Shown here one piece after another: positions 19,420 through 31,205 of a stretch of DNA of 64,000 nucleotides. Position numbers and translations under genes: made by a program. The notes under the pieces are model-generated. The model was given only the letters and a program-made list of their open reading frames with translations, was not told the origin of the DNA and searched no databases. Position 1 is the stretch's first letter. Each line of letters begins with the position of its first letter. The stretch comes from Eutreptiella sp. 'Long Island Sound 2002' (taxonomy: Eukaryota > Euglenozoa > Euglenophyceae > Eutreptiales > Eutreptiaceae), in NCBI GenBank assembly GCA_964036045.1, contig OZ038378.1, positions 158,356,576-158,420,575 of the forward strand, read 5' to 3'.

Positions 19420-21648
19420 AGTCCACGGACCCTGTTTGATGTATGCAGTGACGAGGCTTGCGATGGTGGGCGTTGGTGATATGCACAGATGCGGCATGGT
19501 TGATGTGCGCAGGGATGCGGCATGGGTGGTGCATCAATGAGGTGGATTTGCGGGGATGGCAGATCTGGCCGAAGTGTTTTCAACGGCCACCACACCAACC
19601 GTCTAAACACCTCATCTTCATACCCTCTCAACCACTGATCACCCTGTATCTACAACCTCCAACAAATGGGATGACAGCAGCTAGAAAATCGGAGTTGCTT
19701 TGCTTGTTGGCAGTGGGGTGCTTTGGTTGAAGCGATGTACAGAGTTTTCCCAGGCTTGCGACACATATCGTGGGTGTGTTACCAGACGCGAAACTCTTGC
19801 CCTCCGTGGGAGGAGCGGTGGCGGGGGGGGGGGGTTGGCAGTATGCATGGGGTCTGTGGGTCGATAAGTTTGGGGGCACATCACTTTGGGGGGTAGGTAG
19901 TGGGTCGGAATTCTGTGACAATGGCTGTGCTGTGGGGACCAGGCGGAGTGGGCGTGGTCATGGTGTTGTAGAATCAGCGCATCTTTTGCCACCAGGTGCA
20001 GCCCCAGGCAACGCTGTGCAGCATTGCATCACACGGACCGTCACCGCCTGCAATCCCCAACCAGTCTCGGCTCTTATATTAGCTCCAACCACTCCCTTTT
20101 CCACCTGGCAGGTGCGGAGGCAGCTCTGAACGCTGCCAGCCCACAGTACACAGTGGGCTGTGGCTCTGGGCTGTGCCACGCCTGCTTGCTACGACTGCTG
20201 CGAGGACGACAGCTTTGATGCCGAACGCCATGGAGCTCGTGCGCTCCCCACAACTGCCAAGTGCGCTATGGATTGCGCTTCAGAGCAGGTTCCTCCGCGG
20301 CCGGCTAACCACAGAGGTGTTGAAAAGAGCAAAAAGAGTGTGCGCTCCCAGCCAGTATTCAGGGCAATTTGGACATAACATGGTAGCGAAATCCCTGTAC
20401 ATATTCAGATGCATCCCCCCCCCCCCACCCCCAGCCGCCCGCCTGCCACCTCCGATGTTTCGCAAGTGAAAGTCCTGGTGTTCTTTCATAAGGCCGTTGA
20501 AGGACAGGGTTGTTGGGAAGAATTCTGGGAGGAACAGGCGGCATGGCTTCTGTGGTGGTCGATGTTTTACCCCGTGTCACTGTTCACGGGCGGGTGTGTT
20601 AATTTGGAGGTGAAAGAGTCTCTGTGGTCTCTGTCATATTCATGCTCCGGTTCCTTTCGCTTTGTTTCAAAGCCGAACAGTCGCTCAGAATGGTGCAGAG
20701 GAGGCGCAAACCTGTCAGACTGCCCGAACAGTGCAGTCAGACGGTGTTGACGGTCTCTGCCGTGCGATCATATCGCGGCCAGTGAATGCTGCGGGGCGAC
20801 AACACACGGCGCGATTTGGGTGTGCGGCATGCGGTTCGTATCTGTGTTGCCTGGCCCCCGCTTTCCCCGAGGCTGTTCTCGGGCCCTTGCGACACGTTTC
20901 CAGACCGGCCCGTTCAGTGTCACTGGCAAGTGCAGCTCCTGGGCCGGAGAGGGCACCGCGTCCCTACGCCTCTGGACAGAAGTGCGAATGCCATGGGGCT
21001 TGGGGGGGGGGTCCATCAGCCTTTCGTCTGGTGTGCACAAGGACTCAAAAATAGGTCGAGCTTACAGGTCCGGGGGTTATAGCTGAGCGACGGCCATTGG
21101 CGTACCGCTGCATGACCACTGCTTGCCTCAGTCTGTGGCCCAGCCACGGGAATCTTTGTGACAGAAAGGTACCTATGGTCTTCTAGGCCACTGACAAGCC
21201 CATTTTCTTTCTGCGCTTTTGTGCTGTCTTCCACCTGTGCACACGTGCCATAGCCCTGAGTACCTTTGGGGTGAGTCAAATGAACATGGGATGGATGGAC
21301 CCAAGGGTCTTGGCCCGGCCACGCATGCACTTGCGGAGGGTGAATCCGCACGTGGTGTGCGGTTTTGGGGCGCGCTGCACTTTGCTGCGTGCATTGCTGG
21401 TCACGGCCTGTGAAGCCTGGTCCGTTGGCGAGCGAGGGATTGATTTGCAGCGGCCGACCGGGAAGGCCCGGGGCTCCTCATCGGCTCATTCTCCTCAGTC
21501 AAGAGGACGGTTTTGAACCAGGACCCAATTTTCCAGCCTCGCTCTGCTGTGGGTGTAAGCCAGTTTCATGGGGTATGGGCGGATGAGGATGCCTCTGAGA
21601 AGATGATGCCGATGATGAATTAGTGTGTGCCGGGAGGTTGTGGCTGTC

Positions 21649-21649
<1 letters not shown>
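19420..21649. other. Downstream region without a supported gene
   Basis: Several short open frames overlap here (for example 20160-20378, Cys-rich, and 20173-20469), but none shows a family motif or matching splice partners. Contains C and G runs. Confidence 0.5.

Positions 21650-21697
<48 letters not shown>
21650..21697. repeat. (CA)n microsatellite
   Basis: About 24 CA units. It is followed at 21697-21860 by a diverged partial copy of the 400-bp repeat (CACTGGTCGAGGGGTAACAC, then AACCCGAGGACGCCAGAGTG). Confidence 0.95.
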
Positions 21698-21699
<2 letters not shown>

Positions 21700-21883
21700 G
21701 TGCATATCACACTGGTCGAGGGGTAACACAGGGACGCACCCTGAGCCCGTACAGTGGGCATACTTCGATGGGAGTGACCCAACCCGAGGACGCCAGAGTG
21801 GCCAAACGGGCTAATCCGGGAGACCTGGTAAAAATGGCAATACCCCCCCCCCCCCACACACACAAGGATCCCTGTAAAACTCA

Positions 21884-21942
21884 ACCGGGCTAAGCGTGGG
21901 TCTCGCAACCGAAAGGTCGTTGGATCGATTCCCAGATTGGGC
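21884..21942 (+). tRNA. tRNA-like sequence (degenerate)
   Basis: GGGCTAAGCGTGGGTCTCGC, AACCGAAAGGTCGTT and GGATCGATTCCCAG have the order of D arm, anticodon arm and T arm. The stems do not close properly. Probably a tRNA-derived repeat rather than a working tRNA. Confidence 0.3.
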
Positions 21943-21971
21943 ATGCCTGGAGGTGGATGGTGGCAGCCGTG

Positions 21972-22373
21972 CGTCAGGGGCACCCTTTCTGGGGAAATTG
22001 CCCAATTGAGTAGACCGTGGAGGCCACCTCGCTGCTGCGAGCATCACCAGCTGTGAAAGCCCCAATACACACACAACACGCGGGGCAACATGGCGATGAC
22101 GGGCTCGTTGAACTACTACCGTGGGGCTGGCCCGGCGGAAGCCACGGAGCCACCACCCCACTTCCAGGGTGGTCCTGGGGCAGCGCGCCAGGGTCTGGCC
22201 TAAAGTGCACATTGCACTGGTCGAGGGGCAACACAGGGACGCACCCCTGGCCTGCACCGTGGGCCTCACCGATGGGGAGCGACCCGACCCGAGGACGCCA
22301 GTGTGGGGCATACAGGCTCCACCGAGAGACCTGGTCAAAATGGTGAACCCCCCACCCCCCCCCCCCCACACAC
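21972..22373. repeat. 400-bp dispersed repeat, copy 2
   Basis: Near-identical copy of 13303-13703, again ending in a C homopolymer and CA-rich sequence; a (CA)n tract follows at 22446-22476. Confidence 0.9.
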
Positions 22374-22476
22374 GCCATCCTGTGTGAGAGCTGACCCCAC
22401 TGACCTGTGCTGGTGCATCTCCTTACTCCCCCCCCCCCCCCCCCAGGCAACACACACACACACACACACACACACA

Positions 22477-24900
22477 AAACCAATATTCTTGTGACTCCAC
22501 ATACCCTGAAACATTCCCCTGCTTGACCCCATCTTTCTAACCGAAACAGGTCGCCTGAACTGTCCGTTGATCCGTGTACCCCTGTGCACAAATAAAGAAA
22601 CCATCAATTTTTTTATCTGCTCAAACAAGGATGTGACAGACGCTCTTGCTGCAACAGCAGGCATCGGGCATCGAGATCTGATGGTCCAACGAGTGCCATC
22701 AACCACCTCGTCTCATGTTTGATACCATTTTGGCAGTGGAATCCCCACCACGTATCATTCCTGATGTCCTGTACCGACTCTCCCCAAGGAGCTTGCTCGG
22801 CAAAAACCATCAAACTGTACATTGCCCTCCGTGCAGGCAGCTTCAGTGCCACCGTTTAATCTATTCTTCCTTTTTCAGGGCTACGTCTTGTGTGCATGTG
22901 TGTTTTGTATGTAACGACTCCGTTGATGATTTGCATTGCTGCTCCACTGGGACCCCACTGCCATCACAAATGCATGCGCAACGATGCCCACAAATTTCAT
23001 GTGATTGTGGATACAGCATTTATGGGACATTTGTAAAACCCCTCTTTGTATCATGCCCTTCGCCTTCGTTGCCGAAAAAAGCAGCATTTGCACAGACCCT
23101 GTGTTGATTGTTGATGTTTGCAATTGCTGCCGCTTTGTGGTGATGCATGTACCAAGTCAGTGTGCAAAGTTCTGCATCCCAGTTTGTGCCATTGATGTCC
23201 ACTGTTGGTCACACTGCATTGTTGTCCTGATTTCACAGCGATGCTGCTGTATTTGTTCAAGCATACCCACGCGATATCGTCTCCGAACCCTGCCTGTGTC
23301 TGTATCACTGGTCCCCTTGCAGTCCCTGTTCAGTGTACCAAACCGCTTGGCAGGGTGTTCTTGTCTCTTGTTTTGATCTCTCACGGTTGCTGAACAAAGC
23401 CTGCGATGAAACGCCGGCTTGTCGAGTAACCGACGTTCTGCGGAAGGCGTTGATTATGATCAACCGATAGTGCCTGGCAACTACTTAGCGTTAATGGAGG
23501 ATTAAGTGATAGCGGTTGGTGGTTCACCGATGGCGGTCGGCGAGTAACTGACGGCTGTGCTGGGTACAATGCAGGTCGTTTTCTGCTTTTCTTGTTTTGT
23601 GCATGTCTCTATGCACTTGACCACCGACAGCCCCAGGGATTTCCGGCACTCACAAACCTACAGACCCCACACACTGACACGCTTCCACACGCTTTAGCCC
23701 CCGCTTGCTCATGAAGGCCCGGATCCATTATGGGTCACGGCGCCCCCGTTGCAATGGAGCCAGTGTCAAAGGGGGCTGCCCAGAGATGTCTGGCCTGCCT
23801 CACTGATAACCCGTTCCTTTGTGTTGAAGCACCGTGAACCCCCATTCTCTGTCCTGTGACCCTGTAGGCCCTGTTGCCTGGACTACACACAAAATATGTT
23901 GCGTGCCCAAATGGATCTGCGTCATATTTGCAGATGGTTTTCCTGCGGAAGGTTTGTTCATATCCCCACATGTGACATGCCACGGCCCCATATCCCTGAG
24001 AGCTTTCAGTTGTTCCCTGTCCCTATGTTCTGGGTTGACCGCTAGTGCCACCTGTTGTCATTGCCAGGCTGCATGTTGGTGTGTGGCTATGTTCCTCTGG
24101 ACGTATCTCCTGTGCTTACCCTTTTGCAATTTTTTCATGCGTTCACATTCAAAAGCCCAGGGACTATTTGGGCCTGGGACTTAGAGTTTGTCGCTTTGCT
24201 GTTGTCCTGAAAAGATGCCTTGCTGCTTGAGATGGCCTGCACCCCATTGCCATTCATGAGTTGAAATATCTTTGTGTGGCATTCCTGACAACACCTGGGT
24301 TTTCTTCTCCTCTGTATTACAATATCCTTTCTCTCAGTGAAATCCGGCTTCAACATTATAATGCCCCATCCATCGAGCTCTTGCATCTTTGGTCCAGACT
24401 CATGGCAGATCCTGCTTGCTGTAAACAAATGGCCCCTCTGCCATTCCATGTGTTTTTGTAATGTGATGCCATGCAGTCTATGCAAACCCGCAATTCACAA
24501 ATGGTGACACATCAATCAAAGTGACACGTTTGGATGTAGTCCTGTATCAGTGTTTTTGGCGAGAATCAAAACAGCAGTTCTGAACCACTGATGTTGGAGA
24601 CTCTGAGTCACCTCGAAGAGAGGTTGTTAGATCAAGCGCAGGCGCGGGCGTCATATACCCCCCTTTTTTGGGGTCATTCGCGTAGCATACCCCAAGGCAT
24701 GATATTGGAAGTCCAACCCCTTGTAAAATCATTATTTTGCCCAATAAGACCATCCCCCAATGGATTTTTTGATTTTGAGGCCTCTACCCCCTAAAACTGG
24801 ATATCACTTTTTTGAGGGGGGGGTGGGGGGGGGTGGGGGGGGGGGTCAAAAGTTTTTGCTTAATAGGCTACAAGCAGTGGGGACGCACGGTGCTCGTAAC
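22477..24900. other. Region without a supported gene
   Basis: A minus-strand frame at 24135-24485 carries RRRKPRCCQECHTK, a possible zinc-binding end of a transposase-like protein, with a natural stop. I cannot extend it. The rest shows only short scattered frames. G runs at 24815-24846 could form quadruplexes. Confidence 0.45.
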
Positions 24901-24904
24901 ACGG

Positions 24905-24973
24905 CCAGCGGTCCAATGGTAACGCAGCCGATACCAGACCTGTAGGCGTAGGTTCGAATCCTGGTCTGCCAGA
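24905..24973 (+). tRNA. tRNA-like sequence
   Basis: TCCAATGGTAACGCAGCC resembles an A box and GTAGGTTCGAATCCTGG a T arm with B box. The anticodon arm is not convincing and the acceptor does not pair well. Same family as the element at 25004-25072 in the opposite orientation. Confidence 0.35.
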
Positions 24974-24978
24974 TTTTA

Positions 24979-25000
24979 GCGCCGCCGCCGGCGGCGGCGC
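24979..25000. other. 22-bp perfect GC palindrome
   Basis: GCGCCGCCGCC followed by its exact inverse, between two convergent tRNA-like elements. It could act as a terminator-like hairpin or mark the centre of an inverted duplication. Confidence 0.9.
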
Positions 25001-25003
25001 CAA

Positions 25004-25072
25004 AGTGGCCAGACTGGGGTTCGAATCGCCGACCACACGGATGCAGGTCGGCTGCATTACCCCTCGGCCACT
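25004..25072 (-). tRNA. tRNA-like sequence with closed 7-bp terminal stem
   Basis: On the minus strand the ends AGTGGCC and GGCCACT pair perfectly. GAGGGGTAATGCAGCC is A-box-like and GGCGATTCGAACCCC B-box-like. A few bases separate the T region from the terminal stem and the T stem does not pair, so this is not a standard tRNA. Confidence 0.35.
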
Positions 25073-26765
25073 GCCTGGACTGCGGCGATGGGCCTCCCTG
25101 CTGCTTGGGGCCGCATCTGCCACTGACAACAAACCCAAACTGTGTGTATCTGTCTGACTGCCTGCTTGCTGGCTCAGGGACTGATTGGCTGACTGTCAAC
25201 CTCTCTTCGAGGTGCACTGCCGAAGGCAATAGAATTTGGGTTGCAATTTGTATTAGTGAGAAGAAGCATCATGGTCTTGAGAAAGTTGTAGTATATACAA
25301 ACGTTTTCAATTGGTTGTGCAGGGCAACACTGTTTTATCAGATGAGATACACTGGTCTGCTCGGCATGCATTCATCTGAGGAAGCTGCTCCAGAGACCAT
25401 CATGATCAACAAAGGGACCTTTTTGGGTTGCCGCAGTTGCTCTGCAAGATTATGGCTTTGAAGCAGTCGTCTGTTTTTTTGCAGCTGCTGTGCATGCGTT
25501 CTGGTCAGGGTATTTTGAACATGAGCTTCAAGAGGTAGATATTGAAGGCTCACCAGTCTTGATTGTTTGCACCCTGCTGGGCAGTAGACGCAGGTCTGCA
25601 GGTGGGTGCTGGACGCCTAGCATAGAATGTCATTATCCTCTGGATAAGTGCAACGCTCCCCGCCCCCCATTTTTTTCCAGAGGTTGCGTTTCGTCCACGG
25701 ATTTGGGGACCGACACGGACTGCCAGCTTTTCGGTCTGGGGTCCAAAGCCGGCCCACACATCGGACCCAACATCGGGGGCTCCTTTGGGACGCAAAAAGC
25801 AGGCTATTTTTTTCGGGCTCCCGCTAGGGCGCCGGCTAATTTTTTCCGGGCAACACTTTTTCGACGTGAAATTTCACAAAAACCCAAAAAACCGAAAATT
25901 TCCGTTATAATGGACCCGCCTCAGTAATATGTACAGTGCTCTGCCACTCCCCAAAGGGAAGCTGCCCGGCTACCAAGGCCACGTGTGGCCAATCACATGT
26001 CCCCGATCGTGGCACAGACTCACGGAGCGCTGGGTCCCCCCCCCCCCCACCTCCAGTTAGCTTGGTTAGTAGCTTAGCACGCCATCGCGAATGTCGCTCG
26101 TCAATCGGGGTCACGGTCACGGTCAAGCACTGCTGTTGCTTGATGCCACACTGCCGTCACTGGCACCACCACTTTTTTTTTTTTTAACGTAGACTAGTTT
26201 GAACGAAGTTCTGGGCCGGGGCACCACCCCATGCAATGTACGTAAGAAGGCTATAACATACAAAAAGGGGAGGTGAGATTTCAAGTCATGGGTCATGCAA
26301 AGCTGAGACGTGTGCAGTTAGCCCTGACCCTGCTTTGTTCGCTTTTTGGGTGGTGCTGAGGAGGGTTTGGCTAAGGGCTTTGGTCTAAGCCGCGGTGTGT
26401 GTGGTGCTGAGAAGGGAAGTGCCCTATCACCGTCGCTGCTGCCGCTACCTGTGCTGTTGGTCGCCTGCCCAGAGTCCGATGCGTCAACAATGGGGGCGTA
26501 CCGTGCGCTGTGCGCGCGCTGTGCGAAAAGTAGGCCATTCTCCACCACCGGTAGGCAGTTTTTTGGGTGTAGGATTGCGCCCAGGATTGCCGCAGGGTAC
26601 TATTGCCGTTGTGTGTCCTTGTAGCATCAACCCTCCCTCTTCTTGCATGTATGTACCCTTGCAAACGGGCACCCTGAGGCCGGTATATGGTGATACATTC
26701 TCAGGGTTTTTGCTGCGGGGCATCATCTTTTGCTCTCATTTCTCAGACCCTCTATTGCATTCACC

Positions 26766-27332
26766 ATGGACTTTAATGTTGGAGATAGGGTGTTCTACAC
26801 TCGCTCCAATGGGATGCGAGTTCCTGCCACAGTGGTGGGGTTTGTGCCCGACGGCTTACTCCACTTGGAGTTTTTCCAAGACGCGGTGAAGGTGGTGAAT
26901 CGGCAGTGCAAAGTTGAGTCTATCTCCTTTGCCATCCTGAGTGCCGACTCACCGCCCCCCTCCACACGCAGCCCTTCGCCCCCACCCGACGATCGGGGAA
27001 GGAGTCCATCAAAATCGGCAACTCCATCACCCCGTGCAAAGCCGCGCGCCCCCAAGACTACAAAACGGTCTCGGGAGGCTGGTAAGCAGCTCGCTGCCAC
27101 CATGAAGACCTTGAAGGGTGGGCTGAGTTCGGTAAGTTCGGAAGATTGGAAGGAAGTTCTTGAATGGCTGCTGAAGCGGAAGGAGGACACCGGCAAGATG
27201 AAGTGGGATGACGCCGCTTGGCATTTCTTACCACGATGGGGAATTGCTGGCAGCAACGACCCACAGTGGGATGCCTGGCGGCGTCTATTTCAAACAACCG
27301 CAACACATAAGTACCGGTATGTTGCTGTTTGA
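26766..27332 (+). CDS. Harbinger accessory ORF
   Basis: 189 aa from the ATG at 26766. N-terminal SH3/Tudor-like segment (GDRVFYTRSNGMRVPATVVG), then a Ser/Pro-rich linker, a basic KPRAPKTTKRSREAGK patch, and a C-terminal helical region with WLLKRKEDTGKMKWDDAAW. The last part resembles the Myb/SANT-like partner proteins that accompany Harbinger transposases. It may be spliced near AACACATAA/GTACCGG to the transposase frame, but the junction is not clear. Confidence 0.55.
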   Translation: MDFNVGDRVFYTRSNGMRVPATVVGFVPDGLLHLEFFQDAVKVVNRQCKVESISFAILSADSPPPSTRSPSPPPDDRGRSPSKSATPSPRAKPRAPKTTKRSREAGKQLAATMKTLKGGLSSVSSEDWKEVLEWLLKRKEDTGKMKWDDAAWHFLPRWGIAGSNDPQWDAWRRLFQTTATHKYRYVAV

Positions 27333-27418
27333 TGCTTTCCATGGGACCCAGGGTCCTGAATTCTGCACCCTGCAGACACTGCTGGTACACCAGGAATTTT
27401 TTTTTTTTAGTCTGATGC

Positions 27419-28622
27419 TTGCCATGGGTCCCCGCCCCCTCGTCCCCTTCGAAAAGGAAATGGTCACCATCTCGGACAAGGGAAGCCACCCCGGCGGAGT
27501 GTGCAAAGGCGGATGCCAGAACTGAGAACCAATTGCTCGAGTTTTTGTACAAAGTGTACAACAAGATGGCTCACCCTTTGCCGGTTGAGCAATGCAATGT
27601 TGATATTTGGATTGAAATGTGTGGCACCTCAGTTTTGCGCAAGCAAATCGCACTCCTGGGGTGTGATGCCGTCACGGCCGAAGAGTGGTATCGGAAATAT
27701 GGGCATGACGCCTATTTGCCGCGCGAGGAGATGTTCATATATTTAGTAAAATTGAAAACCAACCCCACCCATGACACAACCCCAAGAATGGTGGGCAAGC
27801 CAAAGGCAAGCCCCCAAGCAATTGATCGCATTGTATGTAAGGTCCGGCGGTACCTGAACTTGGCGGTCGATGAGGTGCATTGGTCGGACCGTTTGAATAG
27901 GTTCAATCATAACCCTCATTTCCCGTATCTTGTAACCCATTTCACGGATGCCATGCCAATCAGTTCTATTGGTGGCGCTCTTTCCGATATACTATTCAAC
28001 CCCAAGTATGCGGGTTGTGTGTGGAAGATTACGGTGGCCGTGGACAACTTGGGTAACATTGTATGGATATGCCCTGTCCTACCCGGCACTAGTGCCGATG
28101 TTAAGATATGGGACAAGTACGGGCCGCAACGCACCAAGGGTTGTTTCATGGAGTTTGAGGTTGGTGCGCATGATGGAGCATACAAGGGGCGATTGCATTC
28201 ACATGTCCTTTTCATTGGTCGAAAGACTTTGACCATGCGGCAGAAAAAAATGTAATGATGTGCATGGGTATTATAGGGCACGGGTGGAACACTTGTTTGC
28301 CCACCTTTGGTCTTGGAGAGTAGTGCGTGACATTTGGCTGGGGTCCCATCAAGACTTGCATGCCAACACACGCATACTTTTGCACTTTTCACAGCTCATG
28401 TTGCGAAGGCAGAAAAGGTATCAACCTTATGGCCCATGGGAGCACATTCTTTCTTCCATTTGGACAGAGGAAGAGGCCCCTGACGTTGATGAGGAAGAGG
28501 AGGATACTTTCCTTTGCCAAGTTTGTGGCAAAAGGGACACATCGGAATGCTCCACGTGTGACCTTTACTTGTGTACAGGTTGCATGGATGAGCATACTTG
28601 CGATATTGATGTTCCCGAGTAG
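27419..28622 (+). pseudogene. DDE_Tnp_4-type transposase with C-terminal zinc finger, frame break
   Basis: The frame 27419-28255 carries THFTDAMPIS (first Asp, codon 27947) and LPGTSADVKIWD (second Asp, codon 28097). The third catalytic residue lies in RARVEHLFAHLW (Glu, codon 28287), in a different frame (28260-28622). The shift falls at a run of seven A (28244-28250), so it is a mutation or a homopolymer error. A C-terminal segment has CQVC, CSTC, CTGC and EHTC, consistent with a treble-clef zinc finger. The family catalyses cut-and-paste transposition. The first clear Met is in YNKMAHPLPVEQ. Confidence 0.7.
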
Positions 28623-29660
28623 CTCCTAATATATTTTCAGGTGTTCTTGAACACCGGCAAGACACTTTCATTGTCTACATTGCATTGTTTTGGACATTGG
28701 ATAATTCTCAGAACACGACACGTTTGAATTTCGGACTTTTGAATTGCTCATGCATGCTTCTAGAGGTGGCAGGTTTTCAGGGCTGTTACCGGGGTAAACA
28801 CCGTAATAACTGGCGCTGTGCGCGCGCTGTGCGAGCGCTTTGCGAAAACGCCCCCAATCACCACGCGCCTGAGCTTGGCTGCCCGCGGAGGTGGGACACA
28901 AGAAGGCGCATCAACCACTTCCACTTGGAAGGAAGCATTGGAGTCTGTAGGGTTGCGGTGGGCAACTATCTCAACCGGCGGTGGCACTAAAAGCGGCCCC
29001 TGCAATCAGTCAAATTCTTTCTTGGCCTTAGCATCATTCCGCCTCCTTGTCCGGGCTCCATGTGGCAGCCTAATTGGCGCAAGAGTCGGACTTGACATCG
29101 GAGGCACCTTTAGAGGAGAAAATTCACCCAAAAATTTCCGGGCTCCTCGGAACCATACAAAATTTTTCCACCCATGTTGGGCCATGCTATGTGGCACCCA
29201 AACAAAACCGACAAGGAAAAACGGAGAGGAAATACCGTCACTGCACCGCATGGTACGACTATATTCTATGCTAGCCTGCAGGCTACATGTGCCCCTCCAT
29301 GTGGGGGCAATGAGCTGAAAGGAAGAGTCATCTTCTACTAGCTATCCCACCGTGAGCACCCTAGCTCGTACGAGTTGGGAGCGGAAGTAGGTTTGTGCAT
29401 GTTGGTTGGGGAAACAATTGTTGTGCGATAAAGGTTTATCATAGCTGAGCCTCATATCACGATGGGCTAGTATTGGCTACCTACCTAGGGAGAAGGCACT
29501 GGTGCTCCACGCAAGGTATGGCATGGTTCCCCAAACTACATTACTGCCCATTTGGAAAAAAAGGGAGGTTTGCCATTCGTAGTGACATCCCATGCACGAG
29601 TGCGAAACGTTCCAAACCAGCGGTGACCGATGCAGGGAGTAGTAGCGGGTCTTTGACATA
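28623..29660. other. No gene seen
   Basis: Contains TTTCCGGGCTCC-type stretches that also occur near 25800 and an unusual GCGCTGTGCGCGCGCTGTGC tract. Nothing codes convincingly. Confidence 0.5.
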
Positions 29661-30343
29661 CTACACAAAAAGAGTGGAATGTTGCCAATATAAGAAAGCT
29701 TTGGGCTGCGGGAGCGAGTAGCCTTTTTTGTTTCTGGGAAGGGTGAGGAACACAATGTGCAGAGGGGGGTCCCAGGTGAAGCCACGCGCGTCACCCCGTG
29801 ACGAGGTACCCTGCCGAGAAGCCGGGGCGTGCCAGCCACCTGATGCGCCCCACCATTCACTGCAAGGGTTTGCGCGTGTAGTGGGACAGCTGAATGCAAC
29901 CAAACGGCCCACAATGTAAGCCAGCCCCTCAGGCTTATGCGCCACGCATGGCCTGTCCAAGCTCAGTTGCTTCCAATCCACGTAAGGGACTGGGTGGCAT
30001 CCACAACGGACTTAGGGCTGACAAGGAAACCTTTACCGGCCAAATGTGCCGCCGTGTCATGGGCCACCTAGGTGGTAAGCAACCAGTCCCAACCAACAAA
30101 AAGTATGTCATCCGCGTACTGAATGATGACTATGTGTGTGTCACGCCGCTCAGACAGCAACACCGCAGTCAAGTGTTGCATCAAGCCAGGCGCCTGGTGC
30201 CAACCAAACGGCATACGAACCAGGGTGTAGGCGGCCACAAGGACAGCACCAGCCATCCGTGCACCGCACGTAGCAGTCCCGCGAGGGCAACTGGAACGGC
30301 CGTGCTTTGAATGAGCGGGCATCAGTGAAGGTGTGCATATCAA
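29661..30343 (-). pseudogene. Decayed reverse transcriptase fragment
   Basis: On the minus strand 30343-30068 reads VRMPFGWHQAPGLMQ and IVIIQYADDILFVG, the B and C motifs of a retroelement RT. The next frame downstream (KGFLVSPKSVVDATQSLTWI) looks like the thumb. Frame changes and stops break it. The MPFG...AP pattern points to an LTR or DIRS-type element. It is unlike elements A and B, so it is a separate lineage. Confidence 0.6.
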
Positions 30344-30929
30344 TGATGAGCGCGCACTTTGCCAGGCTTTTGTACTTTACAGAATCGCGTGAATTAGGTT
30401 ATAGTGGAGATTTATTGATGTGGCCGGCTTTATGCAATCTGCGTAGCAGCGCTGCCACCTTAGGGCACAACGATTCTTGTGCTTTTGCGGTTGCCTCGCC
30501 CGCTTGCTAGAAATGGGGATCAGCCCACCAAGCCCAGAGGTTATTTGGGACCTGCACCAAACTCGCTGTACCCTAAACGCGGCCTACAAGCTCAATGGTA
30601 ATAGCGCCCCCATCTCCAAGTTGGAGACACGACACTTCCTCCGGTGGGCCATGCGTCGCCAGATGGCTCAGCGTGTCATGCAGCAGGGCTTCGTCATCTT
30701 GGCTGATCTTGTCCCTATCCAGTGCCAAGCACTGCAATTCTGCCTACCACATACATAGCAGGCTTTCTGCCCGACGGTGGTCCGCATATGCTTTGAGCGC
30801 CATGAGAACTGCCGCATCCAGGATGTGTTCACTTACCGGCTTTCCGTACTTTCAGCAGGCGCTCTAGGGCTAGCACCGGCTGTCCGTGCCCTCTATGTGG
30901 TACTTTGATGGCAACGCAGTTGGCCGAGG

Positions 30930-31205
30930 TGCTATGGTTGCCTTGTTTTCTTCCAAAATCGTGTCGTTTCCTCAAAATTCGACAACCTTACACAGAATCT
31001 TTAGGCGGGGCACCAGGTCAAACGCAGTTCCACAATTAGAAGATAAAAACCTGTCCAAAAAAGACATCGAAGTATCTTACACAACTCAATGAACGGGTGC
31101 CTCACATATGGATGTTTCATATTAGCATTTGCAGACTTGTGCATGTTAAAAGCTCGATCGTGCATTCGCGCGTTCGCTGCTCTGTTGCCACTCAAAACCA
31201 TAACA
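30930..31205 (-). repeat. LTR of element B'
   Basis: Alignable with LTR B over most of its length (AGCAGCGAACGCGCGA, GATACTTCGATGTCT, GGACAGG and CCTAAAGATT all match). Older and more diverged than the two LTRs of B are from each other. Confidence 0.75.

Larger units (their letters stand above)
26766..28622 (+). mobile_element. PIF/Harbinger-like DNA transposon (ends not found)
   Basis: Two adjacent plus-strand genes, an accessory DNA-binding-like protein and a DDE transposase, the usual two-gene layout of PIF/Harbinger elements. I did not find terminal inverted repeats or a 3-bp target duplication. GCGCTGTGCGCGCGCTGTGC is present on both sides (near 26507 and 28811) in direct orientation. 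Confidence 0.65.

Noticed and set aside
20160-20469. Overlapping Cys-rich and basic short ORFs downstream of the Armadillo/SAM gene
   Set aside because: Two frames are equally open, with no family motif, no splice partners and no second copy.
22600-23400. Minus-strand fragments resembling a transposase (VDINGTNWDAEL)
   Set aside because: No catalytic pattern could be followed across frames; similarity is too slight to claim.
25004-25072. Calling this a functional tRNA gene with a named anticodon
   Set aside because: The T stem and anticodon stem do not pair; only the terminal stem and box-like motifs fit.
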